DNA of 64,000 bases. Source: Vitis vinifera (Eukaryota; Streptophyta; Magnoliopsida; Vitales; Vitaceae). Every line of letters starts with the position of its first letter. Position 1 is the stretch's first letter. Below, one piece after another: positions 26,801 to 35,500 of this stretch. Made by a program: the position numbers and the translations under genes. The notes beneath the pieces are model-generated. The model did no database searches. It was not told the DNA's origin and worked only from the letters and a program-made list of their open reading frames with translations. Where the stretch lies: NCBI RefSeq assembly GCF_030704535.1, contig NC_081818.1:24467001-24531000 (forward strand), in the 5' to 3' direction.

Positions 26801-29800
26801 AACTCTGGCAACAGAGCCGAACACTCGGGTAAATCCAACTCCTCAACCCTTATTTGATGATCTAGATTTACCTATTGCTCTCAAAAAATCTAGTCGATCC
26901 TGCACACAACATCCTATTGCTCAATTTGTTTCGTATGGTGCTTAAGGGGCTCATTTAGAGCATTTACCACTAATTTGTCTCGTGTTAGTATTCCTCGTGA
27001 TATTCATGAAGCACTGCAGGTTCCAGAATGGCAGGAAGTAGTTAATGAAGAGATGAAAGCTCTCTTTAAAAATCATACTTGGGTAGTTACTAATCTTCCA
27101 ATAAGAAAGAAACCAGTGGGGTGCAAGTGGGCGTTCATAGTCAAGTTCAAAGCAGATGGAAGCATAGAAAGACATAAAGCAAGACTGGTGGCTAAAGGTT
27201 ACACCCAAAACATTTGGTATTGACTACCGGGAGACCTTTGCCCCAGTAGCAAAGATAAATACAGTGAGAGTTCTACTGTCTATTGCAGAAAAGATGGATT
27301 GGGCTCTACAACAACTTGATGTAAAAAATGCCTTCTTACATGGTGACTTGGAAGAAGAGGTGTTCATGGAGTTGCCACCAGGTTTTGAAAATCGATTGGG
27401 CAAAGGAAAAGTGTGTAGGCTGAAGAAATCTTTGTATGGCTTGAAGCAATTGCCAAGGGCTTGGTTCGAAAATTTCACTCAATCGGTGAAAAACATGGGA
27501 TATACTCAGGGGCAGACCAACCACACGATGTTTTACAAACATTCTTGTAATGGTAAAATAACTATTTTGATAGTTTATGTTGATGACATTATCCTCACAA
27601 GAAGTGATGAAGGAGAGATGCTAAGATTGAAGAAAGCTTTGGCACAGTCATTTGAAATCAAAGACTTAGGAAACTTGCGATATTTCTTAGGTATTGAGGT
27701 AGCTTGATCAAGAAAGGGAATTGCCCTGTCTCAAAGGAAGTATGTTCTAGATCTTCTTAAAGAGACAGGCATGTTAGGATGCAAACCTATTGACACCCCA
27801 ATAGATGTGAACATCAAGATGAGTACTCATATAGGAGGTAAGGAGGTTGATAGAGAAGGATATCAAAGACTAGTGGGAAAGTTAATTTACCTCTCACACA
27901 CTCGTCCAAACATTGCCTTTGCTATTAGTTTAGTAAGCCAATTTATGCACAATCCCAAAGAAGATCATCCACAAGCAGTATTTAGAATCTTGAGATATCT
28001 CAAAGGGTCTCCTGGAAGAGGACTCTTATTCTCTAAACAAGACAAGAGTTTAGATGTGGAAACTTTTACTGATGGTAATTAGGCAAGTTCTATAGATGAT
28101 AAAAGGTCTACCTCAGGTTGTTGTACATTCCTAGAAGGAAATCTAATAACGTGGAGAAGTAAGAAGCAAGCAGTTGTTGCGAGGTCTAGTGCGGAAGCTA
28201 AATTTAGAGCATTGGCTCTTGGAATCTATGAGCTTATTTGGATAGTCATTGATGAGTGAAATGAGAATGCCCCTAATGATACCAATGAAGCTCTATTGTG
28301 ATAATAAAGCTGCCATTAGTATTGCACATAACCTAGTTCAGCATGATAGAACCAAGCATGTGGAGATTGATCGACATTTCATCAAAGAGAAGATAGAAGT
28401 TGGGCTTATAAACTTGTCTCATGTTTCTTCAAGTAATCAGGTAGCAGATATATTAACAAAAGGGCTTGTTGGACATCAATTCAAGGAGTTCATAAGCAAG
28501 CTAGGAATGAAAGATATCTACCATCCAGGTTGAGGGGGAGTGTAGAGAATCGGTCAAGAATCTTTTTTCCTTAATTAGAGTTCTTGGTTATAATTGTATA
28601 CTAGCTGATTTGATTTATTAGTCAAAATATTATAGGAAATTAGGTGTATTAGCTGTAGAGATACGTTAGTCATCACAGTCTAGCTGGTAGTCTCAATTTC
28701 CCTTTTTTATTCTTAACAATACTGTGCATATATTCAGCCCTGTATACCAATTTTTATATATGAAAATTTGGAAATCTTTTCCTAAGAAAACCACAGTATG
28801 TTCTAACATACCCAAAAAGGAAAAAAGAAAAAGGAAAAAAAAAAAAGTTTAAGCACCAGCAAACTAACTCAACCAAGCTGGGTTTCAAGTTGACCCGCAA
28901 TAAGCAAGCAACCAGATGAACCTAAATTCCTTATAATCAGTACCAACTAAAAATAAGTCAACAAAAGTATGAACTCATTTTCTTTTTCCTGCAAAATACA
29001 GTGAGTTTATCTAAAAAAACATACACATCTTAAACTTAAGTATCCGTTTGGATACACTTCCTGTTTTTTGTTTTTAAAATTAGAAAATAGAGCCTTATAT
29101 TGAAAAAGTAATGTTTTCAAAACTATTTAAAAAAATTGAGGTATCAAAAAAATTTTATTAACACAAAATTTAAATTCTCTTAAAGTGATTTTTAAAGATA
29201 CAAGGTAAATCTATATTTTTTGTACAAAATGTTCTACTTTTATATAGAAATTTCTGATTTTAAAAACAAAAAATGAAGTGTAACCAAACAGATACTCAAT
29301 AAATCTTTTTCTAATGCTTCCCCAAATTTATTTCTCTTCTCTCCCCTATATAAAGAATGAAGCATTTGAAAATACATAAATTTTTCAAACAACTATCATC
29401 ATATTTGATTCTCTTTGCATTTTCCCAAGTAAACCAAACAAGAGATTTTGAGTTCTTTCCATAGAACTCTCCATGATCCAGACAGCCATAAAGAATGAAG
29501 AATTTGAACATGCACGTATTTTTAACAGTTTTCATTGTATTTTATTTCGCTTAGTACTCTCCATGGTAAATCAAACAATAAATAGAGTTTGAGATTTTGC
29601 ACTATTTTTTGTTCCCCCTTTTCTTAGTTTTCCGAATATTTTACGAGAGAAATTTAATTAATTCATCCTTTTAGTTGCAACCCAATTTTTTAGTAAGCTA
29701 TCTAAGGATTTCCATTTTAACCTTGTATGGTATCCAAGTGCAGGCAATCTATAAACAGTAATGATCCTACTGTTTAGGGTTGGCAAGAAAACCTGCTCCA

Positions 29801-30413
29801 CCACCCCACATTACAAAACACCATAAGATCAAAACAAATCAGTCCAGCTAGGGATTCAGGACCATCGTAAAACCAATAAGAGGGCATCAATCCTCAAAGT
29901 TGAGGATGAGAGCAGCAGCAACAGCCACCAGAAGCTGGAGTATTTTTCTTTCTTTTTTTAATCATTAAAAGAAAAAAAAAAGAGGGAAGGACTAAGGTGT
30001 AAAGTAAAAAGGAGAAAGGGAAAAAGAAGAGGGAGATACATTGACATTGGCAGCATGATCGGATTCGCTGAGGGATTTGAGCTTAGCGGAGGTCTCCTTT
30101 ACCAATTGCAGTATCCTTTGCCTCGAACTATGCCTGCGAAAGAAACAACCGATTAGGCTGCTAATCTAAAAAAGGAATAATAATAAAATTAAAAAAAAAA
30201 AAAAAGGAAGAAAGATGAAGAAGGGAGAGCAGACAGCTTCTGACGGTGATCAGGAGTGTCCTTGGAGGTTCCGATGGCATCGACGAGTCGACGAAATCCG
30301 GCGACGGCAGTGTTGATCTGAAAAATGCCGGCGGCGACGGCCTGGGAGGGGGAAGTTCGAGAGAGGGAGGAAGATGAAGGCTTTGCTCCATTTTGAAGAT
30401 CTTGGAAGCTCAT
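14883..30413 (-). CDS. SYP2-like: Qa-SNARE syntaxin, SYP2 (SYP22/VAM3, SYP21/PEP12) family
   Basis: Seven coding exons (minus): 30235-30413, 30040-30133, 24453-24589, 24278-24349, 20682-20839, 20477-20577, 14883-14948. They sum to 807 nt, 268 aa, the length I recall for Arabidopsis SYP22. The protein starts MSFQDLQNG, then has an N-terminal Habc-type region (residues about 25-130), the SNARE motif (about 174-236) with the central glutamine Q209 in LVHEQG, and a C-terminal anchor [20 protein letters not shown]. Known role of the family: t-SNARE for fusion at the prevacuolar compartment and vacuole. All junctions keep frame. Intron 4 (24277-20840) has a GC donor (AG|GCAAGT) with a normal AG acceptor. 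Introns 2, 4 and 6 are packed with transposons; the last exon lies 5.5 kb beyond the sixth. Which SYP2 member it is cannot be decided by eye. Confidence 0.9.
15190..15590. mobile_element. MITE-like AT-rich block in syntaxin intron 6
   Basis: The left edge (ttagtccctatttgacaac) and right edge (ggttaccaaacaagccc) are roughly inverted to each other, each followed inward by runs of ttttaaaaac / gtttttgaaaac. The interior is AT-rich with no coding. Similar blocks with gtttgg ... ccaaac edges lie at 29039, 47885, 55476 and 56008. Likely a non-autonomous DNA element; the superfamily is not assignable. Confidence 0.45.
15719..18160 (-). mobile_element. LINE (L1/RTE-like plant non-LTR retrotransposon), 5'-truncated, with RT and zf-RVT
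   Basis: Antisense poly(A) at 15719-15728 followed by gataagtaaag marks the 3' end. The 5' end is lost around 18160, just before the RT motif APGPDGFT. Minus-strand coding runs in pieces: 18104-17637 (RT fingers; [13 protein letters not shown]), 17620-16319 ([13 protein letters not shown], then catalytic FADD at 17420-17431, thumb), 16367-16128 (zf-RVT with CFLC ... HLLLHC) and 16076-15858 (tail, [11 protein letters not shown]). A stop and frame change near 17620-17637 and another near 16320-16370 kill the frame. The endonuclease and ORF1 are absent. It sits in syntaxin intron 6 in the same orientation as the gene. Confidence 0.9.
16319..18104 (-). pseudogene. LINE reverse transcriptase, frame-broken
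   Basis: Two long frames (155 and 433 codons) of one former ORF2. The upstream piece includes the RT palm motif KAYDHV and ends in a premature stop after WCIST. The downstream piece begins near [17 protein letters not shown] and carries [10 protein letters not shown], the catalytic FADD box. Downstream are the plant LINE connection region ([19 protein letters not shown]) and KWCGDEPL. No protein from this locus should be functional because the palm is split. Confidence 0.85.
18180..19090. repeat. CTTCAA/TTGAAG-rich imperfect tandem repeats in syntaxin intron 6
   Basis: The stretch is built from short words such as cttcaa, ttgaagat and aagaagctt. Two levels of tandem repetition are visible. 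A unit of about 138 bp appears twice (ggagcagtttgt at 18494 and at 18632, each followed by a gaagctt-containing tail and gacaac). A unit of about 126 bp is anchored by gatctttgaagcatt at about 18803 and 18929. It abuts the 5' break of the LINE. It may be the inner or untranslated part of a lost LTR element; I do not recognise the family. Confidence 0.65.
19500..19740 (-). mobile_element. LINE 3'-end fragments
   Basis: T-rich tracts at about 19500-19545 (then ataggcaaacaagagaat) and at 19709-19718 (then gataggtaaatag) are two antisense LINE tails. The first is followed by about 150 bases resembling other LINE 3' ends here (agtccacaagacgtatacaa, compare 15790 and 21545). Both are short and non-coding. 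Confidence 0.6.
19740..20476. other. Remainder of syntaxin intron 6 (exon-6 side)
   Basis: AT-rich intron DNA. About 20120-20310 contains complementary edges (tggcctatttgatgg and gaccaaacaaac), another possible MITE-like block. If intron 6 is not removed, translation after exon 6 reaches an in-frame stop within a dozen codons (near 20440), giving a protein without its membrane anchor. Confidence 0.45.
21471..21965 (-). mobile_element. 5'-truncated LINE, C-terminal coding plus tail
   Basis: T-tract 21471-21481 followed by gatagataaac is the antisense poly(A) tail. Minus-strand frame 21822-21604 (72 aa) reads through [14 protein letters not shown] and [12 protein letters not shown] to DWLGS, the C-terminal end of plant LINE ORF2. 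Upstream to about 21965 a second frame gives a piece resembling [16 protein letters not shown]. It lies in syntaxin intron 4, sense to the gene. Confidence 0.8.
22314..23776 (-). mobile_element. 5'-truncated LINE with a long uninterrupted ORF2 C-terminus
   Basis: T-tract 22314-22329 (then gatcagtaag) is the 3' end. The 5' break is near 23776, where LINE-like coding starts at [14 protein letters not shown]. From there to the stop at 22462 the minus-strand frame has no stop codon: thumb region ([14 protein letters not shown]), [20 protein letters not shown], zf-RVT ([18 protein letters not shown]) and the tail FVYLLWSE. The RT catalytic FADD is upstream of the break and missing. An open frame over about 440 codons suggests a younger insertion than the neighbouring LINE copies. 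In syntaxin intron 4, sense to the gene. Confidence 0.9.
24706..24949 (+). repeat. Left LTR of the copia element
   Basis: About 244 bp, starting tgtagagaat and ending aaaaccaca. Compared by eye with the right LTR it shows roughly a dozen substitutions plus an extra ggct and a 10-15 bp length difference near the end. The copies are therefore clearly diverged and the insertion is not recent. Confidence 0.93.
24950..24963 (+). promoter_or_regulatory. Primer-binding site of the copia element
   Basis: The sequence tggtatcagagccg directly follows the LTR end. TGGTATCAGAGC is the standard plant copia primer site, complementary to the 3' end of initiator methionine tRNA. Confidence 0.93.
25012..25933 (+). 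pseudogene. copia gag remnant with zinc knuckle
   Basis: Reading starts at ATG 25012 ([11 protein letters not shown]). An in-frame TAG and TGA follow within about 110 bases, and a TGA plus frame change occurs at 25384-25388. Recognisable gag pieces: [10 protein letters not shown], a WLINSME segment, [21 protein letters not shown], and a CCHC knuckle at 25832-25873 (C-x2-C-x4-H-x4-C). Coding capacity is destroyed. Confidence 0.88.
26185..28533 (+). pseudogene. copia pol remnant (protease, RT, RNase H; integrase deleted)
   Basis: Protease motif [10 protein letters not shown] begins at 26189, downstream of a frame disruption. The integrase catalytic core is absent (junction near 26500). RT resumes at about 26950 ([32 protein letters not shown]), with the catalytic YVDD at 27576-27587. 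RNase H follows ([30 protein letters not shown]) and ends at 28533. Breaks: a 1-base shift near 27210, TGA near 27705, TAG at 28079-28081 and a stop near 28257. Not functional. Confidence 0.9.
28526..28540 (+). promoter_or_regulatory. Polypurine tract of the copia element
   Basis: Purine-rich aggttgagggggag immediately precedes the right LTR, the expected position of the plus-strand priming tract. Confidence 0.85.
28541..28795 (+). repeat. Right LTR of the copia element
   Basis: About 255 bp, tgtagagaat to aaaaccaca. It is followed by gtatg, which matches the left flank acatg at three of five positions. Confidence 0.93.
29039..29296. mobile_element. MITE with long terminal inverted repeats
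   Basis: The left end agtatccgtttggatacac and the right end gtgtaaccaaacagatact are inverted copies with a few mismatches. The match continues inward through a gttttttgtttttaaaa / ttttaaaaacaaaaaat segment, giving inverted repeats of about 40 bp in a 258-bp non-coding element. In syntaxin intron 2, right of the copia element. The superfamily is not clear from the ends alone. Confidence 0.75.
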
Positions 30414-32542
30414 TTTGCCGGCGGTCTTCCCAATCCCACTGCACCGACGGATCAATGATCCATCCAATGACTATAAAAAACAGCAGATTCGGGAAGAGAA
30501 GTAGGAGTGGGTAGCAGTGGAGGTGTTAGTCCAATCAATTCTCAATTAATGTGAAAAAGTATGCGTCTCTCCCCCGCTAAAACTCTAAGCATTACGAATT
30601 AATCAACGGTATTTGATATTTGATGTTGCTTGCTGGGAGTGGGGACCACCTTGTTATCTTTCCCCTTCTCTTTGTCTCCGTTTTGCCTTTTCCACGGGAC
30701 ATCATCTACCTGTCCCTATATATATATATTTTTAAGATTATTTTATTAAAAGCATGAAATAATCCTAATTTTATAAATATAACCTTTCACATATTTTAGG
30801 GTTATTTGATTAAAAACATCCTGAAAACCCAATTTTAAAAATTTAATCCTTTTATCATTAGTATTATAATTATTTTTTTTGTAAAAATAATCATTTTAAA
30901 AAATATATATATAATATAAATATTTGAAATAATTAAGGGTATTTAAGTAAAAAAAATGGATTATTCTTGAAACAAAAATATGAGAGGATAAATTCACAAA
31001 TATAAAGGTATTTCATTTCTTTGAACCAATTATTTTTATATTTTAACCGATCCATTTTTGATAAAAACATTTTTCATTTTTTTCTTATAAAAATAATCTT
31101 TCTTTTCTAAAAAAAAAGGTCTTAAATAAAAATAATATAAATATTAAAGGACCGTTTGGTATTTTCCAAATTTAAATATGAGAAATGTTACTTTCATAAC
31201 ATTAAGATTATTTCATTCAAATATGATTATTTTTATTACTGCAAAAAGCTTTCACACCTTTCAAATTATTTAAGATAATTATGTAAACATGTACTATTTA
31301 CAAAATATAGATAAAAAGATAATTTAAGAAAATCATTTTCATTTCATATGACGTGCATATGAGAGAAAATAATTCACATTTCGTGCATATATGTTTTGGT
31401 CTTAAAGTAATACATTTTGTTTATTAAATGATGTACCCTCCTCACTAAGTTGAACCGGTATGGATGACAACTCGTATATATTTAAGAGTATTTTCGGGTA
31501 AGATTAAGTAAATATTATTTATTGTGAATATATTTAAGAATATTTTCGGATAAGATTAGGTAAACACTATTTCAACACATGAAATAAGAATTATTTCCCT
31601 TAAAATACACTTCCCGTGATATTGATCTTTTTGGGATCCCTTTTTATTCAAATAAACAATGCATGTTTAAATAATTTCCCCCGAGATTACTTCACTTTTA
31701 TTTATTTATTTATTTTTCTGATCCAGGTAGTCAAAATTATTAACTACTTGTGGACCACTCATCACGTCCTTCTATGTTGTGAACTAAAACAATTCTCAAT
31801 TCGCTTGACCTCATGATCCAATATTTTAATTTGAAATTGAACTGACCAACCAGTCAAATTTGAATTTCCCCTGCTTGACCTTTCTTTTTCAAACCAACCC
31901 CTCAACTCAACTACATGAAGCCTGCGTGACCAGTTACCATCACTGTCCCTGCTGCTGGTTTCTGCTGTTCATTCTGTTTGTTTACTAAGAAATAATTAAA
32001 CACCGACCACATCGAGACCCTGAAGGCAGGTTGGATCAAACAAATATTCCAAATTCCCTGGGATGGATTTTACAGATTGTAAGAATATGGTTTAGAAGTA
32101 GCACAATCTGCAGTCTTCTCTGTTCCCCACCTGGTCCCCTTCACCTCTGTATGTGCATCATCCTGCAAAGCAAAATTCCAGTCAGAACAACTAATGCATC
32201 TAAATAAATGGCAATCTCAACACCTCTGTGGCTTACCTTGAAGAAGCAAAATATGATTCTGATCAGTGTCTGGCACCCATGTTAGGAATAAATTTTCAAA
32301 TATCTAATGCTTTGTCTCAATTTTTGTTTTAGTTTTTGAACATCTCATGATCTTTACAAGGGCATCACAGCTTTGAAACATCATGAGGGTGGCAGCCCCT
32401 GGAGCTTTGGTGCTACTTCCGGGGTTTCTTGGTGTTCGTTTTCAGGCCTGAAGCAACCATGTAATCTTGATTGATGTTCAGTGGGGGGGGAACCCGATGA
32501 TATAGCAAGTCTGAAAGAATGGGCATTTTTCTGTAAAGAGGA
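30414..32542. other. Syntaxin promoter side and TRCF 3' side, AT-rich
   Basis: From 30414 to about 30700 is the leader and promoter side of the syntaxin gene. The middle (30700-31900) is very AT-rich and includes a 52-bp direct repeat (about 31476-31520 and 31528-31572; shared word ttttcgg.taagatta). From about 32100 to 32542 the sequence is probably the 3' untranslated region of the minus-strand helicase gene. No other gene seen. Confidence 0.5.
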
Positions 32543-35500
32543 CTAGTACTTAATAAGGGCTGGCAGGGAAGCATGCAGTTCAGCCAAGCATTGGAAAACC
32601 CAATTGAGGAACTGCTCTCTCGGTAGCTCCAGAAGTAGTTCCGCCTGTGAGACAAGGAAATGGCATGAGGACTAATAAATGAACTTCAAATAATGCTTCA
32701 ACCTTGAATTCAACATGAAGTGAATGGAAATGGCACAAGGACTGATAAATATTACTGCCACCCACCAAAATGGAAAAAGCAGAAAGAAATATACAGTTGA
32801 TACCTTAATCTGGTTCTCCTCAAAAACAAGAGAATTTCTGATGATGTCAGAAGCCATAGAATCTGTTATCAGCTTGAAAACCTTTTTATTCATTTTTGTT
32901 CTCATGATAACCGTCTTTCCTGAAGCATATATCCTGGTAATCCCAAGATCTGCTGCCATTCTCTTCACATAAAGCTTTTTCAATAGAACCTCCATTGAGT
33001 AAGGCTCTTTCCCATATTGACGGCGCAGATTCTCTGTGAATTGCATCAAACTCCAAATGTCCTCTTCAGCAGATTTCTCAGCTTCACTAATTATTTCCAT
33101 GGGGTTCTCCAGATAATTTATATACTCAGAAGGGAGATGAGGGTTTATATTTATGTCAAACTGGCATAGGAAAAATGGGAAAAAGAAAGTAGAAATTAAA
33201 AGACAGCCAACACACACCATAAACCATTGAAAGCCAATATGGCAATCAAAAAGAAAAGCAAATGTTTATACAGTGTAGTCTTAAATATATGGTAGACAGA
33301 TTTATCCAATAAAAGAAAGGAAAAGAAAAGAAAAGAAAATGAAAAAAAGATGCACGCAGGTTTATTATTACCATAAATACAATAATGGTTTGCAGGGAAA
33401 ATATATAGGTGTCTGGATCAACCATTATACCACATAGGAAACTAAGGTAGCATTTGTTTGTTTGTTTGAATTTTTTTTTTTTTTTGTCTTAAATCTAAAT
33501 AGACATTAGTTCAACTTAAGTCTAGATAATACTTAAAAACTATTAAGTATTAAGTTGCTTATAACCTTTTTTTTTTACATAAGTCATAAAGCAAGTTGCT
33601 TTAAAACTTTCAAGTTATTTTTAAAATTGTTTGTTTTCAATTTATCACTTTTTCTAAGATAATTTTGTCTTAATGGAAAAAGTATTTTTTTTTTAATAAA
33701 TTTGATCTCAAATCTTAAAGCAAGTTGTTTTAAGACTTCAGTTAAAAAAAAAAAAAAAGCAAACCACCCCTAAGTCTAAAAGATCCAGTTTAGATTTATG
33801 CATTCACGTAATGGGCTCATTATGATTATTACTTTGAACATTAAATTTCTTTGGAGCATAATGAAGCAATGAATTGGATGGTTGCAATCAGCTAATCAGA
33901 CTAATATTTGATCTAAGCATTTCCCGGGTCCCATTATGTTCAACCCTCTGATTCCACCAAATTTTGCATTTCAATCTCATGCTAAAAGTTTTGGCATTAC
34001 GTTGGGATTTTAAGACATCACCTCTTTCTCACAAACATTCAAAAACTTTTTCTGCAACATTAAAATTCAAGAACTCTATAGATGCAATTATCAGAACCAC
34101 ATAGATATACATAAATAAATACCTGCACTGATTGGTAAGGAACTGAAATAAGACGGTGCTCTTCAACCTGGAAAATCAAACAAGAGAAAAACGAAGGGAT
34201 GGTAAGTGCAACCAGTTACAGTAGAAAAGTAGAAAGCCAATTCCACCAATAAAAATAAAGTACAATAAAATAAACTGAACTGGCCATCCATTTTCTTCCT
34301 GATTGGGCAACAAAAATTATGAAGAGTTGTCATATTGCATATTTATGCCCTCTTTTAAACGAACAAACCATAAACAAAAAATAAAAGCAAAGCTGAAAGC
34401 ATTGAAGATGACAGCAAAAGCCTAAATATGATTATCACAACACATCAACCCCCAATCCCTCCCACCCGCTTAAACTTAGAGTTCAATCTCTTAGGAGGGT
34501 CACAAACCAAACATACCTTTGACAAGCTCTCAAAAAGCATTTCAAAGAAGAGATCAATGCCTACATTTCCAACATCCCCTGTCTGTTGCTCACCAAAGAT
34601 GTTACCAAAGCCTCTTATACCCATGTCTCTCTCTGCAAGTTGAAAACCTTGACCAAGGTCACGACATTCTTCAAGAGCTGACAGTCTCTCCTGAAGTGCA
34701 ACCAAAATTGTGAGTTTTTTCCTTAATTCAAAGAAACAATTAAAATTTCTATTAGATTAGGTACAAATAAGTTCATGTAAAAACAAAAGCAATCATTAAA
34801 AGCTAGGGAGAATTCTCAAGAAGTGGTAAAGCACAAAGATGCGTACAAACCACATTCAGTACATTTGATAACCTACTAGGCATTTAGATACCAGTAGAGA
34901 AGTAGATATTCATGAAATAGAACATACCAGTGCTTGATCAGACAGCAGTGACTTATCAGGGTAAAACAAGTATGCATGAGCTTCCTTATCTGCACGCCCC
35001 ACTCTTCCACGCAACTATTAGATATCAAGAGAGAAAAAAAGAAAACATTTAGGTCTTGTTTCATGAATAGCAATCATAACATAAACTAAATAAGTGAGCA
35101 TAAATCATAACATAAACATTTACAATACTATATACGATACATGCATCCACCCTTCTATGACAAGAAACCTCCAAATCAGACAGGTGGAAATGATCAACCA
35201 GGCAGTTGGTTGCATTGGAGGCCAAAGTGTTCTGTCATGATCTGTGGGTCAGTAAGCCCAAAGGATACACATACTACAGAACTACTTAAACCAGATAGTC
35301 AAAGTACTGGAACAGTAAGCAGTCTGGACTCGAGTTTCCTAAAGGCCTGGTTTTTACTTTATAGAGAAACACAATGGATCCTGAAATACTGTAAAAGAAA
35401 ATACATTTTGAGATTCCACAAACAGATTATACAAGGGATATGCATTAGATGTTGCATTAGATAAACTTTCAAAATTGTTTTTGTAAGAAACAGAAGATTG

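Larger units (their letters stand above)
24706..28795 (+). mobile_element. Ty1/copia LTR retrotransposon, internally deleted and dead
   Basis: Complete at both ends: LTRs at 24706-24949 and 28541-28795 (TGT...ACA), a primer-binding site right after the left LTR and a purine tract right before the right one. The interior keeps gag, protease, RT and RNase H coding in copia order, but the integrase is missing: the pre-integrase stretch ends near AREVDGL and the frame then jumps at about 26495-26507 to the integrase C-terminal end (FFENQPYN). Multiple stops and shifts. Flanks acatg and gtatg could be a worn 5-bp target duplication (3 of 5 match). It sits in syntaxin intron 2, antisense to the gene. 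Confidence 0.95.
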
